Notes under the pieces: generated by a model
The model's input: only the letters and a program-made list of their open reading frames with translations
What the model was told of the DNA's origin: nothing
Databases searched by the model: none
Translations under genes and position numbers: made by a program
Source of the DNA: Poseidonibacter lekithochrous
GTDB lineage: Bacteria > Campylobacterota > Campylobacteria > Campylobacterales > Arcobacteraceae
Reading direction: 5' to 3'
DNA: 64,000 nucleotides
Assembly: GCF_013283835.1 (NCBI RefSeq)
Contig: NZ_CP054052.1
Span: 1,922,001-1,986,000, forward strand
In this document: one piece after another, positions 1-8,615 of the stretch
How positions within the stretch are numbered: position 1 is the first letter of the stretch
Layout of the letters: each line of letters starts with the position of its first letter

Positions 1-197
1 CTGTAAATTCACTTCTTTTAGATGAAGAAGATATAAATAGAATGATCGATGTACTAATAAAACTTGGCTATAAAAACACCTATTATTTACAAAATTTTTT
101 ACTTACCTCATCAAATATTGGAAATATTAAAGAGGGTTTAGACTTAGACAAAAGCCTAATTAATGCAAAAGGTCTAGATATACAATGGAGAAATTAA
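1..197 (+). CDS. Partial C-terminus of a radical-SAM activating enzyme-like protein
   Basis: An open frame enters from the left edge and ends at TAA 195-197, giving the last 64 residues. The tail contains YYLQNF followed by an acidic stretch and ends in GLDIQWRN. A YYLQNF-type ending resembles the C-terminus of anaerobic ribonucleotide reductase activating proteins (NrdG type, radical SAM), but the catalytic CxxxCxxC region lies outside the window, so the family call is from recall of the tail only. It converges on the response regulator gene and the two overlap by 24 nt (174-197). Confidence 0.5.
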   Translation, partial: VNSLLLDEEDINRMIDVLIKLGYKNTYYLQNFLLTSSNIGNIKEGLDLDKSLINAKGLDIQWRN

Positions 198-854
198 GTA
201 TCCTTGTCCTGAAGCATTTTCTATAATATCCTTAGAAGTTTTAAGTCTAAGTCTTTTGATAAATGTTCTAAGTCTTTCATCACTTACAGGATCATCCCAT
301 AATATATCTTTTATCTTTTGGGAATCTACTACTTCATTACTATGTTTTAATAGAATATAGAAAAACTCTTTTTCTCTTTTTGTAAGATTAACTAACTTAT
401 CATTTTTATACAAAGACCTTGAGTTATTATCAAAAGTATATGAATTCTTTAGTTTAATCTTTCTTCTTTTATTTAAATTAGGAGCGATTTTATTAATATG
501 CTCTATTAACTCATCTGGATCAAAAGGTTTAATAAAATATTTATTAATTCCTATATCAATCGCTTTTAATAGTTTCTCTTTATCCGAATATGCACTAAGA
601 ACAATAATAGGTATTAACTCATCTATATCTTTAATACTCTGAGTCATTTCTAATCCATCACAATTAGGCATCATAATATCTGTTATTACGATATCTGGCT
701 TATTTGCTTTGAATTTCTTAAGTCCTTCATTTCCATCTCTTGCTATGATAACTGAGAAGAAGAACTCTCCTATTGCGTCTTTTAAAAGTTTTGATAATCT
801 ATCTTCGTCTTCAACTATCAATATTTTAAGTGTTTTTAATAAATTGTAATCCAT
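174..854 (-). CDS. OmpR/PhoB-type response regulator
   Basis: 226 aa. An N-terminal receiver domain (about residues 8-125) carries the acidic pair ED at 15-16, the phospho-acceptor Asp59 in ITDIMMP and the conserved Lys in KPFDPDEL. A C-terminal winged-helix DNA-binding domain (about 140-226) contains LTKREKEFF and ends with a GQGYLI hairpin, as in OmpR/PhoB proteins. It lies 5 nt downstream of a histidine kinase gene and is surely its partner. The kinase follows hemB by one nucleotide, so the three genes probably form one transcript. The signal sensed is not evident. The 3' end overlaps the end of the convergent radical-SAM gene. Confidence 0.9.
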   Translation of the reverse strand: MDYNLLKTLKILIVEDEDRLSKLLKDAIGEFFFSVIIARDGNEGLKKFKANKPDIVITDIMMPNCDGLEMTQSIKDIDELIPIIVLSAYSDKEKLLKAIDIGINKYFIKPFDPDELIEHINKIAPNLNKRRKIKLKNSYTFDNNSRSLYKNDKLVNLTKREKEFFYILLKHSNEVVDSQKIKDILWDDPVSDERLRTFIKRLRLKTSKDIIENASGQGYLISPLYI

Positions 855-859
855 CTATA

Positions 860-2074
860 TTATTCCATTGGTATGCTAATTGTAAATTTTGAACCATTCT
901 TATAGTTTTTATGCTCAATTATTCCATCTAAACTTTTTTCTATAATCATCTTTGACATAAATAATCCAAGTCCTGTACCTTGACTTTTATGTTTTGTAGT
1001 AAAATATGGTTCAAATATTTTATCTATGTTTTCTTTTGATATACCACAAGCATTGTCATATATGTTTAAAACAGCATAACTCTTGTCTGAGAGAGTTTTA
1101 TGCTCTAATGTAATATCAATATGCCTATTTTTAATATCTTTGCTTATAAAGGCATCTTTTGCATTTTGTATTAGGTTTATTATTACTTGAGATAACTCAT
1201 TTGAAACACCTAATACTTTACAATCATTTTTTATTACAAGCTTAATGTTAATATCTTCTTGTAATATTATCTTATTCAAAATATTAATAGATTCATCTAC
1301 AGCATCTTTTACCATAAAAACTTTTTTTTCTTTCTTTGGATTAAAAAAGTTTGTAAAATCTTCTATTGTATTAGACATATTCTGTATTAAGTTCTTACTA
1401 TCAGTATATAACTCTAATACCTTCTGATCATCATTTTGAACTGAAGCTTTTTTCATATTAAACATCACTAAAGATAACTCTGTTAATGGTTGTCTCCACT
1501 GGTGTGCAATATTACCTAACATTTGACCAAGACTTGCCATTCTTGATTGCCAAAATAGGATTTTTTGTTTTTCTTTGTTTTTTGCTACTTCAGTTTTAAC
1601 TCTTTTTTCTAAATTTGCATTTAAATCTTTTAATTCTTTTGTTTGTTGCTCAACTCTATGCTCTAGTGTTTTATTTAGAAACTCTAACTCTTTTTCTTTT
1701 AACTCTAAACTCTTTTGTAACTCAACTTCTTTAGTAACATCATAACGAATAGCAATAAACTCTTTTATGTCCCCATGTATATTAAGAATAGGAGTTATTG
1801 TAGTATTTAAATAAACTGTATTACCATTTTTACTTAAGTTCTTAACTGTAGCCTTATATGGTTTCTTTGAAAGAATAGTATCCCAAAGCATTGTAAAATT
1901 TGTAGGTGATACATCAGGATGTCTCACGATATTATGGTTTTGACCAATTAATTCATCGTAAGAGTATCCTGATATTTTACAGAACTCATCATTTACAAAA
2001 GTAATTATTCCATTAATATCTGTCTTAGATACTATATTAGAGTTTTCAATTGCATCTTGATAAGTTGTAGTCAT
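860..2074 (-). CDS. PAS-domain sensor histidine kinase
   Basis: 404 aa, with no membrane segment visible, so probably cytoplasmic. Order: a PAS domain (about 5-115, with an Aer-like NIVRHPD core), a long charged coiled coil (about 115-175), a dimerisation/phospho-acceptor region with His191 in GNIAHQWRQPL, then a HATPase domain with N box (LIQNAKDAF), G1 (DNACGI) and G2 (GTGLGLFMSK). The QWRQPL form of the H box is common in campylobacterotal kinases. ATG lies one base after the hemB stop (TAGTATG), so it is probably translated by coupling. The response regulator follows after 5 nt. The PAS form suggests redox, oxygen or a small ligand as the signal, but that is inference. Confidence 0.9.
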   Translation of the reverse strand: MTTTYQDAIENSNIVSKTDINGIITFVNDEFCKISGYSYDELIGQNHNIVRHPDVSPTNFTMLWDTILSKKPYKATVKNLSKNGNTVYLNTTITPILNIHGDIKEFIAIRYDVTKEVELQKSLELKEKELEFLNKTLEHRVEQQTKELKDLNANLEKRVKTEVAKNKEKQKILFWQSRMASLGQMLGNIAHQWRQPLTELSLVMFNMKKASVQNDDQKVLELYTDSKNLIQNMSNTIEDFTNFFNPKKEKKVFMVKDAVDESINILNKIILQEDINIKLVIKNDCKVLGVSNELSQVIINLIQNAKDAFISKDIKNRHIDITLEHKTLSDKSYAVLNIYDNACGISKENIDKIFEPYFTTKHKSQGTGLGLFMSKMIIEKSLDGIIEHKNYKNGSKFTISIPME

Positions 2075-2075
2075 A

Positions 2076-3050
2076 CTAGTTTTTTCTTAATAATTCACAA
2101 GCTTCTTTAGCATGGTAAGTAATAATCATATTAGCACCAGCTCTTTTGAAACCAATTAATGTTTCCATCATTACTCTTTCATAATCAATAAGACCTGCAG
2201 CTCCTGCATTTTTAAGCATAGCATATTCACCACTTACGTTATATACACATAATGGTAATTTAGTTTCATTTCTAATATCTCTAATTACATCTAAGAATGC
2301 AAGTGCTGGTTTAACCATTAAGATATCTGCACCTTCTGCCTCATCTGCTAATGACTCTTCAATAGCTTCTAATCTATTTGCAGGATTCATTTGATAAGTT
2401 CTTCTATCTCCAAATGATGGTGATGATTCAGCTACATCTCTAAATGGTCCATAATAACCACTCGCAAATTTAGTTGAATATGCCATAATTGGTAAGTTTT
2501 CATATCCATTTTCATCTAGTGCAGTTCTTAAAGTTGTAATAATACCATCCATCATTCCAGAAGGAGCAATCATATCAACACCAGCTTTTGCATGAACGAT
2601 TGCTTGTTGAGCTGAAATTTCTAATGTTTTATCATTATCAACAGTTTCAGTTTTTGGATCTAAAATTCCACAATGTCCGTGGTCTGTATATTCACAAAAA
2701 CATAAATCAGTAACTACAAACATTTCTGGGTATTTAGCTTTAATAGCTTTAACTGTTCTTGCAATAATACTTTCATTACATAAACACTCACTACCAACTG
2801 AATCTTTAACATCTGGAATAGCAAATAATATAATAGACTTAAGATTAATACTCATTAAGTATTCACACTCTTTTAATATTTCATCAATACTCATTTGGAA
2901 TACTCCTGGCATTGAAGAAACCTCAGTTTTAATACCTTCACCTTCTCTTACAAACAGTGGATATATGAAATCATCACAAGAAAGATGTGTCTCTTGTACC
3001 AAGTTTCTAAGTGTTTCATTTATTCTTAATCTTCTAAATCGTTTAAACAT
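2076..3050 (-). CDS. hemB: Delta-aminolevulinic acid dehydratase (porphobilinogen synthase)
   Basis: 324 aa, full length. It condenses two 5-aminolevulinate molecules into porphobilinogen, the first common step of tetrapyrrole synthesis, in the cytoplasm. Visible motifs are the Cys cluster CFCEYTDHGHC of the metal site, a Lys in YSTKFASGYYGPF and the Schiff-base Lys in MVKPALAF. A good ribosome site (AGAGG) precedes the ATG. The gene is divergent from ribA and is followed without a gap by a histidine kinase and regulator, an unusual partnership for a heme gene. hemD and hemW lie elsewhere in the window. Confidence 0.97.
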   Translation of the reverse strand: MFKRFRRLRINETLRNLVQETHLSCDDFIYPLFVREGEGIKTEVSSMPGVFQMSIDEILKECEYLMSINLKSIILFAIPDVKDSVGSECLCNESIIARTVKAIKAKYPEMFVVTDLCFCEYTDHGHCGILDPKTETVDNDKTLEISAQQAIVHAKAGVDMIAPSGMMDGIITTLRTALDENGYENLPIMAYSTKFASGYYGPFRDVAESSPSFGDRRTYQMNPANRLEAIEESLADEAEGADILMVKPALAFLDVIRDIRNETKLPLCVYNVSGEYAMLKNAGAAGLIDYERVMMETLIGFKRAGANMIITYHAKEACELLRKN

Positions 3051-3069
3051 TCTATTTACCTCTTTTGGT

Positions 3070-3075
3070 TATAAT
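3070..3075 (+). promoter_or_regulatory. Probable -10 box for ribA
   Basis: TATAAT lies 34 bases before the ribA start inside the 58-bp hemB/ribA divergent gap. No good -35 hexamer is visible at the usual distance. Confidence 0.5.
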
Positions 3076-3108
3076 CACGAATTCTAACAATATAAGGTTT
3101 AAAAACGA

Positions 3109-3684
3109 ATGAATATAATACAATCAAATATTGCTAACCTACCTACAAAACATGGAAAGTTTAGAATAAAAGCATATAAAGACGGAAATCAAGAACATTT
3201 AGCCATTATGAGTGAAGACTTTGAAAATATAGAAGCACCTTTTGTGCGAATTCACTCAGAATGCCTAACAGGCGACACACTAGGAAGTTTAAAGTGTGAT
3301 TGTCAAAACCAATTAAATTTAGCATTAGATTTTATTTCGAAAGAGGGTGGACTTATAATCTACCATAGACAAGAGGGAAGAAATATAGGATTACTAAATA
3401 AAGTAAATGCCTATTCTTTACAAGACAAAGGAAGAAATACTATTGAAGCTAATATTGAATTAGGTTTCGGAGAAGATGATAGAGATTATAGAGTAGTTGA
3501 CTATATATTTAAAGATTTAGGAATAAAGAAAATTAAACTTATTACTAACAATCCTAAAAAAATTGAATATGTTGAAGGTATAGGAATTGATATAGTTAAA
3601 AGAGTTCCAGCAATCACAGTTACAAATAAACATAACGAAGACTATTTACAAACAAAAAAAGATCAAATGGGACACATGCTGTAA
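3109..3684 (+). CDS. ribA: GTP cyclohydrolase II
   Basis: 191 aa. It opens GTP to the pyrimidine precursor of riboflavin. The zinc-binding cysteines are present in CLTGDTLGSLKCDC and the GTP/arginine motif reads RQEGRNIGL. The protein is a stand-alone RibA of normal length. A second riboflavin gene at 10431-11459 has a RibA-like half without these residues, so this gene is probably the only source of this activity in the window. AAGG precedes the ATG. The stop overlaps the rsmG start by one base (TAATG), so translation is probably coupled. Confidence 0.96.
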   Translation: MNIIQSNIANLPTKHGKFRIKAYKDGNQEHLAIMSEDFENIEAPFVRIHSECLTGDTLGSLKCDCQNQLNLALDFISKEGGLIIYHRQEGRNIGLLNKVNAYSLQDKGRNTIEANIELGFGEDDRDYRVVDYIFKDLGIKKIKLITNNPKKIEYVEGIGIDIVKRVPAITVTNKHNEDYLQTKKDQMGHML

Positions 3685-4268
3685 TGAGTTTAAAACAATT
3701 AATAGAATCTAATGATTTAAAATTCGATGATAAGTTTTATGAGGACTGTGAAGTTTTCACTAAATTACTTAGACAATGGGGTAAAATTCATAATCTAACA
3801 GGTAGTTTACAAGTTGACGATATAAATGAGAATATCTTGGATTCAGTATATCCACTAAAGTTTATAGATAAACATGAAAGTTTTGCAGATATAGGTACAG
3901 GGGCAGGGTATCCTGGTCTTATTCTTGCTATGGCACTAAGAGATACAAAAGCATATTTAATAGAGCCTAGAATTAAAAGAGTATCTTTTCTAAACTTTGT
4001 AAAAGCAAGTTTAAAACTTGATAATCTTAAAGTTATTTGTAATAGAGTTGAAAAAGTAGAAGATTTAAACGTAGATTTAATTACTTCAAGAGCAGTTACT
4101 AATACTAACTTACTTTTAGATATTACAGATAATATTAAAGAAGATACTAGTTCATACCTTTTCTACAAAGGTTCATTAGTAAATGATGAAGTAGAAGATG
4201 CAAAAGTTAATAATTATACGATAGTAAATAGAAAAGATAGAAATTATCTTTATATCAAAGGCAAATAA
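3684..4268 (+). CDS. rsmG: 16S rRNA (guanine-N7) methyltransferase RsmG
   Basis: 194 aa. It methylates a guanine of 16S rRNA using S-adenosylmethionine. The SAM-binding loop reads FADIGTGAGYPGL, followed by IEPRIKRVSFL and the SRAV motif, typical of RsmG/GidB. Its start overlaps the ribA stop by one base and its own stop overlaps the next gene in the same way, so it sits in a tightly coupled plus-strand operon. The length is slightly short for the family but the core is complete. Confidence 0.95.
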   Translation: MSLKQLIESNDLKFDDKFYEDCEVFTKLLRQWGKIHNLTGSLQVDDINENILDSVYPLKFIDKHESFADIGTGAGYPGLILAMALRDTKAYLIEPRIKRVSFLNFVKASLKLDNLKVICNRVEKVEDLNVDLITSRAVTNTNLLLDITDNIKEDTSSYLFYKGSLVNDEVEDAKVNNYTIVNRKDRNYLYIKGK

Positions 4269-4495
4269 TGATTTTTAAAATAATAGCGATATTAGTAGTT
4301 TTATTTTTAGTATATTTAGTTTTCTTCAAAAAAGGAAGAGAAAAAGAAGTAGAGAGAAATACTAAAAAGAAAAATGAAAGAATCTCTGATGAAATGGTAG
4401 AGTGTCCATCATGTGGAACTTATGTTTCTCAAAATGAAGCAATACTTAGTAATGGTAAATTTTACTGTTCAAAAGACTGCCTTAATAATAAATAG
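4268..4495 (+). CDS. PP0621-like small membrane protein with Cys cluster
   Basis: 75 aa. An N-terminal membrane helix (about residues 2-20) is followed by a basic stretch and a C-terminal CPSCG ... FYCSKDC motif that looks like a small zinc ribbon. This layout matches the PP0621 family of short proteins of unknown function. The start overlaps the rsmG stop by one base, so it is probably co-translated. The function is not known. Confidence 0.8.
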   Translation: MIFKIIAILVVLFLVYLVFFKKGREKEVERNTKKKNERISDEMVECPSCGTYVSQNEAILSNGKFYCSKDCLNNK

Positions 4496-4503
4496 GAATT
4501 ACT

Positions 4504-4875
4504 ATGATATTAATAGGTGATAAACTTGTACCATTTGAAGAAATTTCTAATATATTAAATATTGAAGATATTAAAACAACAAAAGCTAATAGTACTATTG
4601 CATTTGGATACAACGAAAAGATAATGAAATATTCTTTTGAAAATGACTTAAATAGTGCCATTATTGTAAACTCAATAAAAGAGTCTATTTATGCAAATGC
4701 TTTAAATGCAAAATATATTATTGCTAATAAAAATTTAGCAAAAGATATACAAAAAACTGCTGAAAACTATATGTTTGATTCGAAAGTTTTAGCAATTATT
4801 GAATCAAATGAAGAAATAGAAGAAATTGCATCTTATGAAATAGATGGAGTAATCTTTAAAACACTATTAGGTTAA
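4504..4875 (+). CDS. Conserved hypothetical protein (unrecognised)
   Basis: 123 aa, with no signal peptide, membrane segment or catalytic motif that I recognise. It looks like a compact soluble alpha/beta protein with alternating strands and helices (ANALNAKYIIANKNLAKDI, then a C-terminal strand ending in GVIFKTLLG). AGGAATTACT precedes the ATG. It lies 8 nt after the PP0621-like gene and 4 nt before the tetraheme cytochrome gene, so it is in the same transcript. No function is proposed. Confidence 0.75.
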   Translation: MILIGDKLVPFEEISNILNIEDIKTTKANSTIAFGYNEKIMKYSFENDLNSAIIVNSIKESIYANALNAKYIIANKNLAKDIQKTAENYMFDSKVLAIIESNEEIEEIASYEIDGVIFKTLLG

Positions 4876-4879
4876 TACT

Positions 4880-5221
4880 ATGAAAAAAATTCTTTTTTTA
4901 CTAATAAGCCTTTCTATATACTGCTTTGCATGTAGTGGAGACTGCATGCAATGTCATCCAGTTTTAGAAAAATCTATAAAAAAACAACATCATCAAATAC
5001 TAACTTCATGTATTAAATGTCATACAACTACTCCTCAAGGTATGACTGAATGTGGTGGAGATTGTTTTGCTTGTCACTCACAAAATAAGCTAATCAAATC
5101 TAATAGAGTAGAGCACCAAAATCTAAGCACTTGTAAAGAGTGTCATATCAATAAAGAAGACTTGTTTAAATCTCCTGGTATTGATAATAGCTCAAATATG
5201 ATGGATTTATTAGGAAAATAA
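4880..5221 (+). CDS. Small periplasmic tetraheme cytochrome c
   Basis: 113 aa. A signal peptide (about residues 1-17) is followed by four CxxCH heme-binding motifs in order: CMQCH, CIKCH, CFACH and CKECH. Extra His residues (KKQHHQ, RVEHQN) could act as distal ligands. It is probably exported and loaded with heme in the periplasm, where it would carry electrons. The partner redox enzyme is not in the window. It is the last gene of the ribA operon and is followed by a hairpin. Confidence 0.88.
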   Translation: MKKILFLLISLSIYCFACSGDCMQCHPVLEKSIKKQHHQILTSCIKCHTTTPQGMTECGGDCFACHSQNKLIKSNRVEHQNLSTCKECHINKEDLFKSPGIDNSSNMMDLLGK

Positions 5222-5250
5222 ATACTATAACTCTTTAGTATTTTATTATT
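5221..5250 (+). terminator. Intrinsic terminator after the cytochrome gene
   Basis: A 7-bp stem, AATACTA (5221-5227) with TAGTATT (5236-5242), starts on the last base of the stop codon and is followed by a T-rich run. The stem has little GC, so it is only moderately convincing. Confidence 0.55.
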
Positions 5251-5334
5251 CCTTTGTATACACCATTAACTTATATAAATAACAATTAAAATATAACCAA
5301 AAAATAAGCAAGCATTAGATAAAATAGCCACTTT

Positions 5335-5340
5335 TATAAT
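5335..5340 (+). promoter_or_regulatory. Probable -10 box for the small ORF and glyS
   Basis: TATAAT lies 20 bases before the GTG start of the small membrane ORF. I see no strong -35 hexamer. Confidence 0.45.
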
Positions 5341-5360
5341 ATGAATACATTAGGATAAAT

Positions 5361-5525
5361 GTGAAAGATATATTAGACACAATAATACTTATTATGTTTG
5401 TTATTATGGTTGCTTTGTTTATCATAAACTTCAACAGACAACAAATAAAAAAACATACAGATAAAACAGATAAATTTGAAGATAACGAAAAGAAGACTTC
5501 GACTAAGGATACAACAGATGAATAA
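5361..5525 (+). CDS. Small membrane protein upstream of glyS
   Basis: 54 aa from a GTG start with AGGAT 5-8 bases upstream. An N-terminal hydrophobic helix (about residues 5-23, rich in Ile, Val, Met) is followed by a very polar Lys/Asp/Thr tail. The last 8 bases overlap the glyS start (ATGAATAA), so ribosomes finishing it would re-start on glyS. A one-helix protein with a charged cytoplasmic tail is all that can be said. It could instead be a translated leader. Confidence 0.6.
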   Translation: MKDILDTIILIMFVIMVALFIINFNRQQIKKHTDKTDKFEDNEKKTSTKDTTDE

Positions 5526-7533
5526 ACCATTATTAATAGAGATTGGTGTTGAAGAACTACCAGCAATTCCATTTTTAAAAGAATTACCAAACATTGAAAA
5601 AAAATGGAGTGACATTTTAGAAAAAAACAGATTACTATGTGATTTTGATTTTTACTATACACCAAGAAGATTAGTATTATGGCATAGAGAGTTCCAAGTT
5701 AAACAAGAAGATTCTGTTCAAGAACAATTTGGAGCACCTGTTAAGATTGCATTTAAAGATGGAGAACCTACTGGTGCTGCATTAGGTTTTGCTAAAAAAT
5801 GTGGTGTTAGTGTTGATGAATTAGACAAAATTGATCAAGGTAGAGGAGAAGTACTTTATTTCAAAAAAGAAGTAGCAGGTACTGATGCAAAAGATTTATT
5901 AAACGATATGGTTAATGAATTCATCAACTCTTTAAACTTTGGTAAATCAATGAGATGGGCATCAAGAACTGATACATTCATTAGACCAATTAGATCTTTA
6001 TCTATGATTTTAGGTGAAGAAGTAGTTGAGGGCGAATTATTCGGCGTAAAATCATCTAACTTCTCATTCGCACATAGAATGGTTTCTTATGAGCCATTTA
6101 CTTATAATTTTGCTGGAGATTACTTTGCAAAATTAGATAATAATGGTGTAATTTTATATCCAGAAGATAGAAGAAGTAGAATCTTAAATCAAATGAAAGA
6201 CATCGAGCAAAGACACGGTGTTAATATTGAATTAGATAAAGAACTATTAGAAGAAGTTGTTGCTATTACTGAATACCCAACTGCATTAATTGGTAAATTT
6301 GATGAAGAATTCTTAGAATTACCAGAAGAAGTAATTGTAACATCTATGAAAGAACACCAAAGATATTTTGCTGTTTATAAAGATGGAAAATTAACAAACA
6401 ACTTCATTGTAGTTTCTAACTCAAAAACTGAAGACTTTGGATATATCATTGCTGGTAATGAAAAAGTATTAAGACCAAGACTTGCTGATGGTATGTTCTT
6501 CTACAAAAATGATATTAATAATGGACTTAGCAATGAAGGGCTTAAGAAATTAACATTCGTAGAAGGTTTAGGTTCTATGTATGAAAAGTCACAAAGAGAA
6601 GCAAAAATTGCATCTTTCTTAGCTGATATTTTCAATGTTGAACAAAAAGACTTAGTTGAAAAAGCTGTAATGTTAAGTAAAGCTGACTTAATGTCTGAAA
6701 TGGTATTCGAATTTACAGAATTACAAGGTCTTATGGGATACTACTATGCAAAACTTGCAGGAGAAGATGAATTAGTATATACAGCACTTAAAGAGCAGTA
6801 TTTACCAGATGGTGAAGATTCAGAATTACCATCAAATAAATTCTCATCGATTATTGCACTTTCTTATAAATTAGATAACTTAATGGGTCTATTCTCTGTA
6901 GGAAAAATTCCATCAGGTTCAAAAGATCCATTTGGATTAAGAAGAGCAGCCGCAGGAATTGTAAAAATTGCAATGGAACATGAACTTCCAGTAGATTTAG
7001 GAAAAATCATTGATGCATTAGCCGCTTCATACCCAGGACTAGACAAAAAACAATTAGTAGAATTCTTTAATGAAAGATTATTTAAAATCTTTGAAGTAAA
7101 TCCATCTGTATTAAAAGCAGTATTAGGTTCTGGAGAAACTGATATTTTCAAAATCTCTAAAAAACTATGTGCTTTAAACCCAGTTGTTCAAAGTGATAAC
7201 TTTAAAGAATATACAACTACATTTAAAAGAGTTGCTAATATCATCAAAGATGTTGATATTAACTCTGAATTAAATGTAAATGATTCATTATTAGAAGATG
7301 CAGCTGAAAAAGAATTATACTCTGCATTTACAACAGTAACATCAAAAGATTATACTTGTTACGAAGATGAATTAGAAGCATTATTCGCATTAAAACCACA
7401 ATTAGATAACTTCTTTGATAATGTATTTGTAAATCATGAAGATGAAGCTATTAAAACAAATAGAAAAAACACTATTGGATTAGTTTATCAAGAATTCAGA
7501 AAAATCGCTGATATTAAAGAAATTACAATCTAA
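5518..7533 (+). CDS. glyS: Glycyl-tRNA synthetase beta subunit
   Basis: 671 aa. This is the tRNA-recognising beta subunit of the heterotetrameric bacterial glycyl-tRNA synthetase; glyQ is not in the window. The protein starts MNKPLLIEIGVEELP, the family N-terminus, and AAGGAT precedes this ATG. An in-frame ATG 42 bases earlier lies inside the small membrane ORF and is not preferred. Characteristic stretches are SMRW, the EHQRYF region and DPFGLRRAA in the HD-like core. The length is normal. Confidence 0.96.
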   Translation: MNKPLLIEIGVEELPAIPFLKELPNIEKKWSDILEKNRLLCDFDFYYTPRRLVLWHREFQVKQEDSVQEQFGAPVKIAFKDGEPTGAALGFAKKCGVSVDELDKIDQGRGEVLYFKKEVAGTDAKDLLNDMVNEFINSLNFGKSMRWASRTDTFIRPIRSLSMILGEEVVEGELFGVKSSNFSFAHRMVSYEPFTYNFAGDYFAKLDNNGVILYPEDRRSRILNQMKDIEQRHGVNIELDKELLEEVVAITEYPTALIGKFDEEFLELPEEVIVTSMKEHQRYFAVYKDGKLTNNFIVVSNSKTEDFGYIIAGNEKVLRPRLADGMFFYKNDINNGLSNEGLKKLTFVEGLGSMYEKSQREAKIASFLADIFNVEQKDLVEKAVMLSKADLMSEMVFEFTELQGLMGYYYAKLAGEDELVYTALKEQYLPDGEDSELPSNKFSSIIALSYKLDNLMGLFSVGKIPSGSKDPFGLRRAAAGIVKIAMEHELPVDLGKIIDALAASYPGLDKKQLVEFFNERLFKIFEVNPSVLKAVLGSGETDIFKISKKLCALNPVVQSDNFKEYTTTFKRVANIIKDVDINSELNVNDSLLEDAAEKELYSAFTTVTSKDYTCYEDELEALFALKPQLDNFFDNVFVNHEDEAIKTNRKNTIGLVYQEFRKIADIKEITI

Positions 7534-7543
7534 TACAAATATT

Positions 7544-7576
7544 CATAAAGAGCCAATAAATAGCTCTTTATGTTTT
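7544..7576 (+). terminator. Intrinsic terminator after glyS
   Basis: A perfect 10-bp stem, CATAAAGAGC (7544-7553) with GCTCTTTATG (7563-7572), and a 9-nt loop are followed by TTTTCTAT. It separates glyS from the convergent regulator gene. Confidence 0.85.
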
Positions 7577-7593
7577 CTATCTATATACAAAAC

Positions 7594-8472
7594 CTACAAA
7601 TTCCTAATAGGTAAATAATAAGTCGCATCAACTCCATTCTCTTCTAAAAAATGATTTTTATGCATAATTGCATACGAAGGTTCAGTTGTAGTTTCAAAAC
7701 CACTATTTGGCAACCATTCTTGATATGCCCATTTTATAAACCAACCAATTTCACTTTGATCCCCATAAATTTCAAAAGTTGCATACAATCCTTTTGGCAA
7801 AATTGTATAAGGCAATTTAGTATTTTCAATTCTTTTATTAGAACTGGGATTAATAGCTGCAATATAAAAACAATCTTTATGGGGAGTAATAGCGGGATTA
7901 TCATGAAAAATACTTATTTGTTCATAATTTTCCAAACTATTAGTATATACCCATGCTTGCAGTTGTTGCCATTTTTCTTTTGCTTCTTCTGTTTTATAAC
8001 CTTTTTGCCTAATATAATAAATCACTTTTGATTCAGTTTTTACAATCTTTACTTTTGATTTATCAAAATTTGGTAAATAGTTAATTAATTTTGAATTTTC
8101 AAATATCTTTTTTGAATATTCTTCGTATCCTCTATTTCTCCACTCTTTTGGTGTCTTCTCAAATCTTTTTTTAAAAGCTTTAATAAATGACGATTGAGAG
8201 CTATACCCACAAATATTAGCTATCTCTGTAATAGTTGAATACTTATTTGTTAATAATAAATTAGAAGCTTTTTGAAGACGAATTGATTTTATAAATTCAT
8301 AAATATTAATATCCATCTGTTCTTTAAATACATTATGTAAATGAATTTTACTAATATTAAAACTTATTGCTAATTCATCAATATTTATTGATGTATCTAT
8401 ATTTTGATAAATATAAGACATTGTTTCATTTGCTATTTTTATGTGAATATCACGTGTATTTTTTTTTTGCAT
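7594..8472 (-). CDS. AraC-family regulator with GyrI-like effector domain
   Basis: 292 aa from the ATG of MQKKNTRD; two earlier in-frame ATGs (8487, 8496) exist and no candidate has a clear ribosome site. The N-terminal AraC double helix-turn-helix (about 5-110) contains ICGYSSQSSFIKAFKKRF and TPKEWR. The C-terminal part (about 130-292) resembles the GyrI-like small-molecule-binding domain, as in Rob/SoxS-like regulators of drug response. It is divergently arranged with a LysE-type exporter, so it probably senses a compound and controls that exporter; this is inference from context. Confidence 0.88.
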   Translation of the reverse strand: MQKKNTRDIHIKIANETMSYIYQNIDTSINIDELAISFNISKIHLHNVFKEQMDINIYEFIKSIRLQKASNLLLTNKYSTITEIANICGYSSQSSFIKAFKKRFEKTPKEWRNRGYEEYSKKIFENSKLINYLPNFDKSKVKIVKTESKVIYYIRQKGYKTEEAKEKWQQLQAWVYTNSLENYEQISIFHDNPAITPHKDCFYIAAINPSSNKRIENTKLPYTILPKGLYATFEIYGDQSEIGWFIKWAYQEWLPNSGFETTTEPSYAIMHKNHFLEENGVDATYYLPIRNL

Positions 8473-8615
8473 AATATATTCTAACATAAAAAACAATTTT
8501 ATGTTTAATTATGAACACTTTTATAAATATAAAAAGACAAATAAATTATTAAAAATGATAAAGAATAAATTTTAATCTATAGATATAATTCCTACAAATA
8601 ACAAAAGGATTAAAC

